This document shows positions 1 through 9,433 of a stretch of DNA of 64,000 nucleotides, in pieces; the first letter of the stretch is position 1; the number at the start of each line of letters is the position of its first letter. Under the pieces are notes generated by a model. That model was not told the DNA's origin. It did not search any database and was given only the letters and a program-made list of their open reading frames with translations. Location: NCBI GenBank assembly GCA_022925895.1, contig JAKSYS010000051.1, forward strand, positions 1 to 64,000, in the 5' to 3' direction. The stretch comes from Fragilaria crotonensis (Eukaryota > Bacillariophyta > Fragilariophyceae > Fragilariales > Fragilariaceae). The translations under genes and the position numbers were made by a program.

Positions 1-691
1 TACCACCTTAAAAACTGCTTAGAACCAATAATTTAACGCATGTTACGACTCAATTTATCCATTCCTTCAAGCTTCGCACTCTATTTCCGTTCCGTTACAC
101 TTCTTCTCCTTATAGTTCTCCATGTTACAATTGAATCAATCTTGTACTGGAGCAGATATTCATCAAGAAATGGAACGATTTCATCGCCTGCTTTGAGATT
201 ATTGGTTCTAAGTGATACATAAAATTTATCCATGCATGAGGAAAATTTATATGTGCGCTGCACCTTTTTCACACGTTCGCCAAAATCGATGTAATTTCGG
301 TCTACTGTTACGCTGGTAGCCACGTGTGTCTTGTACCACCAACGTTGGACCACAAGAAAATACGGCGCGGTATCGTGTGTCACGTTTCTATAAAAATCGC
401 AACACTGAAAATAATTCGAGCATTCATGGAAGCCCACCTGATGTGTTAAAATCGTGAGCTGGATTTGAGCTCAATTGCCAAAATACAGTGTGAAATATTG
501 AAGGACCGCTCACTCAACCTCACTTTCCTTCCAAGTATACGAAGGCTGTAGGATGAATAAAGGAATGAGGTTGTCATACATATTCTTTGGGAAAAACATA
601 ATTTGAGCAACTTTTGTGTAGGGGATATGGATTTTAACGCGTTTATTGGTTCTAAGTGATATTATTGGTTCTAAGCAGTTTTTTGGTGGTA
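1..691. mobile_element. DNA transposon relic or MITE with ~31-bp inverted termini
   Basis: The first 32 bases (beginning TACCACC, then an A-rich step, then ACTGCTTAGAACCAATAAT) recur in reverse complement at 661-691, with only a one- or two-base difference in the A-rich step. Two further subterminal copies of the motif ATTGGTTCTAAGTGATA lie at about 200-218 and 641-660. A minus-strand open frame (81-437, 118 codons) inside resembles no family I recognise and may be a transposase scrap. The left end coincides with the window edge, so neither a target duplication nor the true left end can be confirmed. The superfamily is unknown. Confidence 0.6.
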
Positions 692-1005
692 CTGCACACC
701 GAGGACCAGCACCCAGTACGTTGTATCAACAGTAGATCTTCTCTATTACGACGTATACAGTATACAGTATTCACATACAGGTTACAGGTACCAGTACCTG
801 GTACTACTTGAACCTTGCACTTATAAGCGAACATCCGGGTTGCCACTGATGGAGAAGAAAGAATACGTGGGCATGTGGCTCGTATCCAATACACATCAAA
901 ACCTCAACCGGTATTGACCTTCAAAGATCCAACTTTCGCCTTTGCCTCATCATCTCACCATTCAATTGACACACAATTTCTGATTGCGATAATCAGATTG
1001 CTAAA

Positions 1006-1240
1006 ATGAAGTTCGTTGTCCTTGCCTCCCTCCTCGCCTCCGCCGCTGCCTTCGCGCCTGCTGCCCAGACCAAGACCTCGGTCGCCACCAGCATGTCCTT
1101 CGAGGACGAGCTCGGCGCCCAGGCACCTCTTGGGATTCTTCGATCCCTTCGGACAGCTCTCCGGTGAGGACGAGGCCCGCTTCGACCGCCTCCGTTACGT
1201 CGAGATCAAGCACGGCCGTATCTGCCAGCTTGCCTTGACA
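1006..1240 (+). pseudogene. Truncated mirror copy of the fucoxanthin-chlorophyll protein gene
   Basis: This is the 5' part of an Lhcf-type antenna gene. It starts at the ATG at 1006 with the same signal and transit peptide as the minus-strand copy (MKFVVLASLLASAAAFAP), followed by FEDELGAQAPLG. After that glycine the sequence has GGG where the other copy has GG, which throws off the frame. The downstream bases still spell the helix A segment (EIKHGRICQLA) in the shifted frame. Homology ends at 1235 in unrelated sequence that soon reaches stop codons. The copy lacks helices B and C and cannot make an antenna protein. Its promoter region is intact, so transcription that reads toward the real gene is conceivable. 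Confidence 0.85.
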
Positions 1241-1459
1241 TCTGGAATGCAGCCTATTGTGAGGTCGCAGTAGTTCCTACTGGGCAATGAATACAAGTTT
1301 ATGGGCATATTCCACGTGTGACTTCACCTTTACAGCGCCGAGATGGGAAAGAAAAACTGTTGGTTGTTGGTACGCATGAGAAGTAGGTGGGGAGGGCATA
1401 TGAAGTGACTATTTATATACACTAGTAGCACTCAACCCAAGATAGCAGCTCGTCCATGC

Positions 1460-2093
1460 TTAATGAAGGTGTCCAATGATTGGGAGCTCAGGGTCGTATC
1501 CGAGAGGAATGATGAGCTCGTGCACCATAAGTCCGAGGATTCCCATTTGGGCGGCACGTCCGTTGTTGAGCTCGATGGCACGCTTTGAGAGCTTCTCCTC
1601 CTCACTGAAGGTGTCCCATCCGAAGTCAATGTATCCGTTGCGGAAGTCACCAACGAACTCGTTTCCGGTTCCTGGAACATCCTTCATGAAGGCGCACTCA
1701 AGGACTCCGATGAAGGCAATGATCTGGACAAGTCCGGCAGTTGGGATGGCGTCAGGGCCGAAGAGGGCCGCAACACCGTTAGGGTAGGAGTCGAACGAGT
1801 GTCCGGCGTAGTCAATGTTTCCTGGAAGGTGGATTCCGGCACGGGTGACGATCTGGCCGAGGAAGGCAAGCTGGCAGATACGGCCGTGCTTGATCTCGAC
1901 GTAACGGAGGCGGTCGAAGCGGGCCTCGTCCTCACCGGAGAGCTGTCCGAAGGGATCGAAGAATCCAAGAGGTGCCTGGGCGCCGAGCCTCGTCCTCGAA
2001 GGACATGCTGGTGGCGACCGAGGTCTTGGTCTGGGCAGCAGGCGCGAAGGCAGCGGCGGAGGCGAGGAGGGAGGCAAGGACAACGAACTTCAT
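1460..2093 (-). CDS. Fucoxanthin-chlorophyll a/c light-harvesting protein (Lhcf type)
   Basis: This is a thylakoid antenna apoprotein that binds chlorophyll a/c and fucoxanthin and passes excitation energy to the photosystems. I place the start at the ATG at 2093: MKFVVLASLLASAAAFAP is an ER signal peptide followed by the ochrophyte ASAFAP-like plastid-import motif. Mature features are the LGFFDPFG N-terminus, helix A with EIKHGR (Glu and His/Arg ligands) and helix C with ELNNGRAAQMG. The total is about 210 residues with no intron, normal for the family. The frame is interrupted once: near 2008 the sequence reads GACGAGGCTCGG, where the mirror copy has GACGAGCTCGG. This one extra G separates the targeting peptide from the mature part. 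Everything after it is intact to the stop at 1460. Whether this is a sequencing error or a real lesion cannot be told from the sequence alone. Confidence 0.9.
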
Positions 2094-2400
2094 TTTAGCA
2101 ATCTGATTATCGCAATCGGAAATTGTGTGTCAATTGAATGGTGAGATGATGAGGCAAAGGCGAAAGTTGGATCTTTGAAGGTCAATACCGGTTGAGGTTT
2201 TGATGTGTATTGGATACGAGCCACATGCCCACGTATTCTTTCTTCTCCATCAGTGGCAACCCGGACGTTCATTTATCAGTGCAAGGTGCAAGGTTCAAGT
2301 AGTACAGTACTTGTACCTGTGTCCCTGTAACCTGTGTGATAGCGGAGATCTTCGATACAACGTACAGTACTTTGTACTGTGTGGTCCTCGGCCTACAGCT

Positions 2401-3830
2401 TGCACTGGGAGCCTGGTGCCAGCACGCGCCACGTGTTGCACCTGTACTTGTGCAAGCCCGTGTACTGTCACCTAATCGAGCCGGCCATCACCTCTGGAAG
2501 CGTACTGGAGTACTGTCTTCCACTGAATACTGGTACTGTATACGGTACCAGCTTTGCCCCTCACAACTCATTTGCCATGACGACAATTGCAATACGGGCG
2601 ATGTCGCGACTAAACGACTCACCACTACTGTTGTGTATCATACCTTCTCTAGATAACAGACTACGAGTAGTAATATTTAATATTGATACGGCAAATTGCA
2701 AATCCAATGGTAGAAACGACAGTGCTCAGCAATCCGAATCTGGCGAGAACAGCGCACCAACAGCTACGGTAGCTAGTAGAGTAGATGAAAAAGGAACTCA
2801 AAGCGGAATCCTACTTGGTGTTCAGTAGGAATCCTTGTCGTAGAATTTAGTAGAAATTTCCCTTGTTTAAAGTCAAGCCGGATCTCTAATCTCCGATTTT
2901 ATTTTGAGTTTCGCATCCACTAAATTTCCGTTTTATGATAAGGGAAACTTAGTGGAAACACGACTCTACCCGGATCTCCCTATTGGGTCTTGCGTCTTGC
3001 CTCTTGCCAATCGTGCTACGTACACGCATACGGAGTACGGTATGATACTAGATCCGACTAACTGGCACTCTAATTTCGTAATCGTGACATCATAGGAATC
3101 CTGGAAATTGGCTTCGTAATTTTTGCAAAACGAATTTCTGCACATACATGTGTGTTACATTGACCGTTTGACAAAATCGGTGCCTGCCCGGTTGCCACAT
3201 ATTAGTTTGAAAGTTCGAACTGCTCATTGTGTCTGCTACTACATTTAAATGCTCATTTTTCCACAATTCATTACTGTTGCTCCTTTTGCTGCTGCTCATT
3301 GTCCTTTGACTGTCATTGCGTTGGTGTTGTTCCTTATCGTTGTTATTGCATCATTGTTGTTGCAAAGGACTAGCGGACAATCATCTTTGATGAACTGCCG
3401 AACCGACACCAATTGCGACGCTGCAATAGCCACTACCTGTCATACATCAGGAGTGGTGGTTGCGCTTGCAATTTTGGTTTGGTGGTGGAGTTTGCACTTG
3501 TGACAAGGAACCGCTGAACCAATACCAAAAGCAATGTGGCGCCTGTGATTTTACTTTGGAATTGAGACCGATTTTGACGCCGTGTAACGATACAGCTAGT
3601 TCTTTTCCGCTTCATATCCCCAAATCCGAGTAATGACATTGCCCATATTCTTGCTCAATCCGAGTAACGACTTTGCCCAAGAGTTTGTCCCGCATCATTT
3701 CTCAAGGAGAACAAGTTGTGCCCTAATGTTGACAAATCTGTTTGGGAGGGAGTATGAAATGGAAATTCATGGGAGGCCGTGACAACTGCAATGGGCATTG
3801 GGAACAATGACAGCAGCACTGATGCAATCA
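2401..3830. other. Intergenic, no gene recognised
   Basis: This stretch is AT-rich to neutral and contains several short open frames in conflicting directions, none with recognisable protein features or coding-like composition. The first 200 bases are rich in GTAC and related palindromes. A stretch near 3260-3360 is rich in TTG/CTG triplets and reads as a hydrophobic low-complexity peptide. I do not regard it as a gene. Confidence 0.5.
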
Positions 3831-3831
3831 T

Positions 3832-4285
3832 TTGCAAAATCCCTTGTTATCTTTCTGCACCATGTTTGCACAGCCAAACATTTGATATTTTTCACAAAGT
3901 TTGCAAAAACCTTTGTTATCTTTCTGCACCATGCTTGCACAAACCCTCGTTGTTTTTACATCATTTGCAAAAACCCTCGTTGTTTTTACATCATTTGCAA
4001 AAACCCTCATTATCTTTCTGCACCATGTTTGCACAAACCCTTGTTATTTTTTACGAAGTTTGCAAAAACCCTCATTATCTTTCTGCACCACCATGTTTGC
4101 AAAAACCCTTGTTATCTTTCTGCACCATGTTTGCACAACCCTTGTTTTTACAAAGTTTGCAAAAACCCTTGTAATCTTTATGCACCATGTTTGCAAAAAC
4201 CCTCATTATTTTTTACAAGGTTTGCAAAAACCCTCGTTATGTTTACAAGATTTGCAAAAACCCTCGTTATCTTTCACCAGCATTA
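3832..4285. repeat. Minisatellite with degenerate 30-40 bp units
   Basis: About a dozen imperfect copies of a unit containing TTTGCAAAAACCCTYGTTAT, then often CTTTCTGCACCATG and TTTGCACAA. Two sub-units alternate: one carries TTTCTGCACCATG and the other TTTTTACAAAGT or ACATCAT. The array is open in all three forward frames and in one reverse frame over much of its length because stop codons are absent from the unit. The long open frames here are therefore a by-product of repetition. No flanking element boundary is evident. Confidence 0.9.
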
Positions 4286-4320
4286 GTAAAACCTTTTTAG
4301 CTGTGGACCCAAATACATAA

Positions 4321-5108
4321 TCATGGCATAACAATACCACAGTTCTCTTTGCACAATGTCATTGCCAACTCTACTAGGAGGCCTTTGGTTGATGGCAATC
4401 TAGTGAATACAGTCCATGCATTGGGCTGCTGTTTGCAAGTCCACTTGCCTGTCGGGTTTTGGTCCAATACTAGTCGGGTCAAGCCACATAGCCAGATGTG
4501 GGATGTGTAAGCGCAGAAGTTGTTCCATCGCAAAATGGTGATCGATGACAATCAGCAGTTGGTATCGTTTATCTCTGTTTGCATTGCATATTGATACCAA
4601 GTCGCATCGTAACACCTTGTTTTCTGAAACGTCTTCATGTTAATCAGAGGCTGGGGATGCAATGTTGTGCCAATCAGTGTCAAAAACAAGGCTACCATGT
4701 TTTCCAGCAGCGCAGGAACAAGCAAGTCGACCATTCCCACATGCAACATTCGACCAAAATATCCCCCCCCATCATTGTGAGGCTGCCAACAGTCTCTGAT
4801 CCTCCACAGCTCTCCGCAACCTGCCCAACAACACGTGAAACCAATCTTGTCCAAGTAGTTAATGGTTGGTCTGAGTGGCCTTTTGCCCTCCTTAAAATCA
4901 CTTCCCCACTAGGTTTAGGATACAAGAATAGTTCAGAACCGTCAATGTGCTTCAGATTAGCTAGCACAGCCACAAATATGGACGATTGGGAACATCCATA
5001 GCCTTCTGCAAAGACCTCATTACCTCGTCTGCCTGGCTTGCCTGTAACGGTGCATGCTGGTGATGTTGTAATCCCTTCACTGGGCCAATCCGGTGAATCC
5101 TGATACAC
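4321..5108 (-). pseudogene. Unrecognised degenerate coding relic
   Basis: Three overlapping minus-strand open stretches (5108-4692, 4854-4552 and 4551-4321) follow one another in different frames, and their amino-acid composition looks protein-like (Trp- and Cys-containing, few low-complexity runs). Together they suggest an old, frame-broken coding sequence. I recognise no domain. A transposable-element protein is the likeliest source given the neighbourhood, but nothing in the sequence proves it. Confidence 0.3.
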
Positions 5109-5544
5109 ACAATGATGTCAAGGAAGTACCAGAAGAAATTTTATTCATCCACTTCAGCAGAATAGGTGTGTTGCCAACAGATCTGACAATTATTGACTGA
5201 GTTGCTTGAATCTATTGAAGCATACATTGCTGTGTATGAATATGAATTCAAATTTGAATTGTCAGAGGGCAGAGCCGGCGACAAATTGAGTTGGAAGAAA
5301 AAACCAAAAATCAAAAGTGAAATTCCTATTGTGAATGGCTTTCACGTGGAGCTAAATTTTCTAGAGGGGGGGTCCTAAGTAGCGTGTCACATGATGACGA
5401 AATTGGAGTGCCATTTAATCGGATCCGCATTGGGCCATCTATACATACTTGTACTCGATGCTCGACGCCAGGTATGAAATACAATACTTGTATCGTAAAC
5501 CGACATGAAGACTCGGAATCACAAACCAACGTGCAGTTGCTGGG

Positions 5545-6045
5545 TGTCCTTTTCTTCGGGAAACGCTCCGCAAAGTGGCAAAAGGAGGACGAGGAGCAGT
5601 CGACCTGGTGACGGGCAAATCCAATGTTGAGTATATAGATCCAAGAAGCGAGATATGCCTCCTCATTTGCTTCATGTCGCGGACCAGGCCTATTCTCATT
5701 TAATGGACAGCATGGACAATCAACGATTCGTGGCAATTCGGTCGGATCGCAGGTTGCTTCGGGCATCACTGCAATCATTCATGAACAATATGGAGGCAAC
5801 GCAACCGCACTACATTCGATGCATCAAACCAAATTTCATTAAGTCACCTTCATCTTTAGACGCTGGTGGCTGAAGTATTGAGACTGTTGTGATACTCCGA
5901 AATGATGGAGGCGATTCGAATTCGTCGGGAAGGAGTTGCGATGCGCGAGATCCATTCGTCTCTCTTCAACAGGTTCAGTGTTCTTCTGGATTCGAACGGC
6001 GTGAGGAAAGGGAAAGGGATCAGACAACTCGTGCAGGTCTAATCA
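5545..6045 (+). pseudogene. Rearranged pseudogene of the downstream class XXIX myosin
   Basis: Three blocks match the intact myosin gene in order and orientation. About 5550-5637 matches 20035-20122 (LRKVAKGGRGAVDLVTG region). About 5638-5729 matches 20608-20700 (PPHLFHVADQAYSHLMDSMD). About 5725-6040 matches 22180-22495 (MEATQPHYIRCIKPNF, then the relay/converter region). The internal stretches of about 490 and 1,480 bp, including the P-loop, are missing. Remaining blocks carry many substitutions and frame changes, so this is a dead fragment rather than a small gene. The parent gene is intronless here, so lack of introns does not distinguish retrocopying from segmental duplication followed by deletion. 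No poly-A tract is seen at the 3' edge. Confidence 0.9.
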
Positions 6046-6210
6046 TTTGGGAGAATCTACAAGGCCGGTGTTCTACAGCGGGCTTCTATGTGTCCATGGA
6101 AAACAAATGCAACTTGGCTGGTTTCTTCGGATCGACTTGAATTCTGTTACAAACAAGAACGTATGACCCATACATGAGCTCATCGGATACGGTAAAGGCG
6201 CACGGGAGAT

Positions 6211-8939
6211 GTGAGTTTCTCCCCGCAGCGCAAGCAGATGCTGATGCACTGCATAAAGGGCACATTTGTCATCGGGCAGCACCATCCAGTAATCCTCACG
6301 GGATACAAGAACACGCCACTCATCGCCTTTGCCGCGTATCGACCGGTCGTCCTGGTGGCGGATCACACCCAGAAGATTGTGAACGTCGTGAGCGTTCCGC
6401 TGGACGAGGACAATGTGGGCCATGAAAAGGTGCTCACTATGCCCTTTGGTGTTACGCGGCTGCCTCCTCTGGCGGGAGAGGCCAACCAGCAGCTGCTCGT
6501 CACTATTTACCCGAACCCGTACACCGACATCGGCTCCATTCCCGTCATCGCGCCGACTGCATGGGCACAGGTAAGGCTATCACAAGAATCGATGAACATG
6601 ATGCGTCCTGTGCTGGTGCAGACACCCGTCGCGGCTGTCGCACCGAGCAATGATGTCGATATTGAGATGGTCGATGGCAATCAAGCGCAGGAGGAGCACA
6701 TGGAAGCAAAGCCCAAGGTGGTTGTGATCTATTCGGGAACGCAGGAATTGCCTCAATCAACCACCTTCCTTCAGGCCGATGTGGTGATCAAGGCGATGAC
6801 GACTCATGCCGTCTCTTCTACAAGACGCAACATGGCTATCTACCGCATCCGGGCTACCATCTGCCAGGTAGCAAAAGTGCTGATATAGATGCAGAGTTGG
6901 GAGAGCGTCATTTTCCCTCCCTCTTGCCAATGAAGGGCGGACGCGTGCTGATGGCTACTCGCTCGGTGCCCAAGCTGCACGAGTTGCAAAAGTGGTCGAT
7001 CGATCAGACCCGCGACGGCCTCTTCCATGGCACTGTCCCCGAGTTCTTCCTCGGCCCCATGGATGACCCCAGCCGCAGGGTTTCCACGTCGTACAAGGTG
7101 AACGGCCTGTACATCTACTGCGTCGACAATCCTGGTGCGGCAATTCTCGACAACTTAGACAGCCGCCGCAAGTTTCTCGCTGATATCAACACAAATACTG
7201 CTCACTGCGTATGCTGGACCAATGTCCATCGCACTCGTCTCTGTCTGCGTGGAGCAGCCGCAGCCGGAAGCGGCATCGGTCATTACTGCGAGTCCGGTAC
7301 CCACCACCACCACGCGTTACGTTTTCCTGGACGGCGTGCGACAGCCAGGTTTCCTCGACGTGGTGCCCGACTTTGCTGCCGAGGTAACCGAGGCGGTTGA
7401 GCGCAACCTCATCAACTGGCTCCACAAGGAGCGTCATAACAAGAATGTCATTGTCGACACAAGTCTGGGTATGGTGGCGATGGGACAGGAGCACGTGTCG
7501 TTTGATGAGTTCAAGCGTCGAGTGGCTCGTATGAGCCTTGACAAGGTCCTCGCCAACGAGACTCACATCTGCGACGTCATAACGCAAGCACAACGCCTGT
7601 TTGACGACAGTGCGCTCAAGCAGCATGCAGACGAGCTCATCCTCCTCCTGACAGAGACCAAGACGGTCCGTGTCTACATTGGCGAGGTCCTCGCCAAGTC
7701 GCATGTTGGTCTTGACGAGGTCGCATCGAAGAAGCTAATGGCCAACTTGAAGGGCAAGGTCAGGCTGATTCGCAAGGCGATGGGGAATCTGGCCCAGAAG
7801 CTTGGCTTGGTTGTCTCCAAGAAGAAGCAGTCGTCAATGAAGTTCAACCTGGCTCAGTTACAGAAGAAGCTGCTCATCAGAAGCAATGTCAATCACGCCA
7901 AGAACATGACGCTCGAGGACTTCGAGGAGCTGATGGATAAGACATGCGGTCAGACGGGCATGCTGTGGCTCAATCTCGACACCAACGTGCTACATCGCCT
8001 GCTCAAGGCCGTGGGCGCGTCAACCTTCACAAAGCTGCTGTTGCAGCCTCTTCAGCCACTCATTGAGTACCGCAATGGTGACTTTAACATGGATGCATTT
8101 AGCATCGGCTTGCTGTTTGGACAGACGGCCGAGCAATGCCTGGATCCCGTGCAACCCAAGATCAAGGACTCGGTCGTCACCAGTCTCCCAGTATCGTCCA
8201 TGTCGTATCAAGGCCTACGCACCAGCTCCTGGTTCTTCCCACTCCTGGACGAATTCAAAGAGCTCAAGGATCCGTTTGGCGTGCGCTGGGTCGACAAGAA
8301 GGCCAACGAGTCAGACATCGCTTCGCTACGAATCCTGGCGCGCGGTACACTCACCAATGCCGCGGCCGTACGTGATCTGGCCATCCACCTCAAGCCTAGC
8401 GACAGCCAGATCGCGTGGCTTTTGGTGTACCTGTCTATGGGTGCCATTCAGGAGCTCATCGTTCGCAAGGGCGCTGCTACTGCCTAGTACATCAAGCACA
8501 AGTCAGTGGCGGCGGTTGCTGATGCTGAAGCTGGAGGTGATGCCATGCAAGTCAATGTTGTCGGGTCGTCTTCTGTTAATGAGCAAGTACAGATCAACTT
8601 CGATGACACGCTGTGCATCAACATCCGCTGCATGCTGGCTCACATCCTGACTAATTACTGCATCGGGCGCCAACAAGCCGCTGTCAATGGTGTGGCAGCT
8701 CTTCACCAATAACCCGCGACCGGATTTACCGACAGAGGATTTTGAGTGGGGCGTATATGCCAGCAACGTGGTTCAGTACGCCATGTTTACCGGATGGAAC
8801 TTGACGCAACTCAAGCAAAACGTACGCGCACTGCTGGTACGTCAGCTTAACCGCTTCGTGGTCAAGGCTACAGAGCCATTGCGGTTCCTGCGCAGTGCCG
8901 ACAAGCGCAAGGCCGGAGAATTGAGGAAGGAGCGCTCAT
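6211..8939 (+). pseudogene. Unrecognised degraded gene, 5' portion
   Basis: A GC-richer stretch with strong codon-like composition, mainly in two long open frames (6211-6888 and 7222-8487), with further coding-like pieces at 6897-7210 and up to 8939. It is broken in several places, roughly half a dozen over the whole region. The protein pieces are rich in Leu, Val and charged helices and have no signal peptide or membrane segment. I recognise no domain. Composition and style resume on the far side of the inserted transposon at 17773-18704, so that insertion most likely split one long gene. A host gene, an old virus-derived gene or a mobile-element gene are all possible. Confidence 0.55.
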
Positions 8940-8981
8940 CAGGGAACACAAATCTCTGGTTTATCCATTTTAATGTAATAT
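8940..8981 (+). repeat. Left terminal inverted repeat of the 8.8-kb transposon
   Basis: CAGGGAACACAAATCTCTGG continues through about 8981 with a degenerate match to the reverse complement of the right end. The first six bases and CAAATCTCTG are identical at both ends. Confidence 0.8.
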
Positions 8982-9433
8982 TCTACCACATAATAATGTG
9001 TCGACCAGAGTTTTTTTTAAAACATATATGTATATTTTGAGTCATTATGCAAGTGCTTATCGTACGTTGAAGATCCAAATTCTCGGACATTCTTTTATAC
9101 ATAAATATTTAGATTACACATCATTTTATCCCTAAATACTGTCTGTTGCAAATATTACTTTGGAAGTTTCAGTTCCATTCCTCTTCTTCTCCATCGGTGT
9201 CTTCCTTCCATAATCGTGACTTGTGCACTGAGTCGTATACTACATACTCACCGTCTCCTCATTACTCACGCGCCAATTTTTCCTTTGTGTGATGAGCGTC
9301 AAATGCTAGTATTACGACTACCAGGAGGCATCATTCTTCCTCATTTTTTTTCTGTACTTTGTCGTCTGTTGTATGCTTTATATTCATTGATTCCAACAAA
9401 GAAGCATCCCTGCTGCATTTCCTCGTTAAGAGA

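Larger units (their letters stand above)
697..2400. repeat. Large inverted repeat (palindrome) around the antenna gene
   Basis: Bases 697-1235 recur in reverse complement at about 1864-2400. The arms are about 540 bp, with a spacer of about 630 bp. Each arm contains the same promoter/5' UTR and the first 76 or so codons of a fucoxanthin-chlorophyll protein. Over the gene and its near upstream the arms differ by a handful of bases. They diverge more in the distal GTAC-rich part (697-800 versus 2290-2400). The left arm stops abruptly inside the coding sequence at 1235, so the structure is an inverted partial duplication of the complete gene on the right. Confidence 0.9.

Noticed and set aside
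1016-1273. Proline/arginine-rich frames starting near 1016 and 2083 as separate proteins
   Set aside because: They are out-of-frame readings of the antenna signal and transit peptide. The true start is the ATG ten bases upstream.
3779-4320. Four long overlapping open frames around 3800-4320
   Set aside because: They are open in several frames only because the minisatellite unit has no stop codons. The peptides are simple repeats of the unit.
8063-8650. Long plus and minus frames at 8063-8650 and 8208-8447
   Set aside because: They are shadow frames of the GC-rich degraded gene, with arginine/serine-rich compositions typical of off-frame reading.
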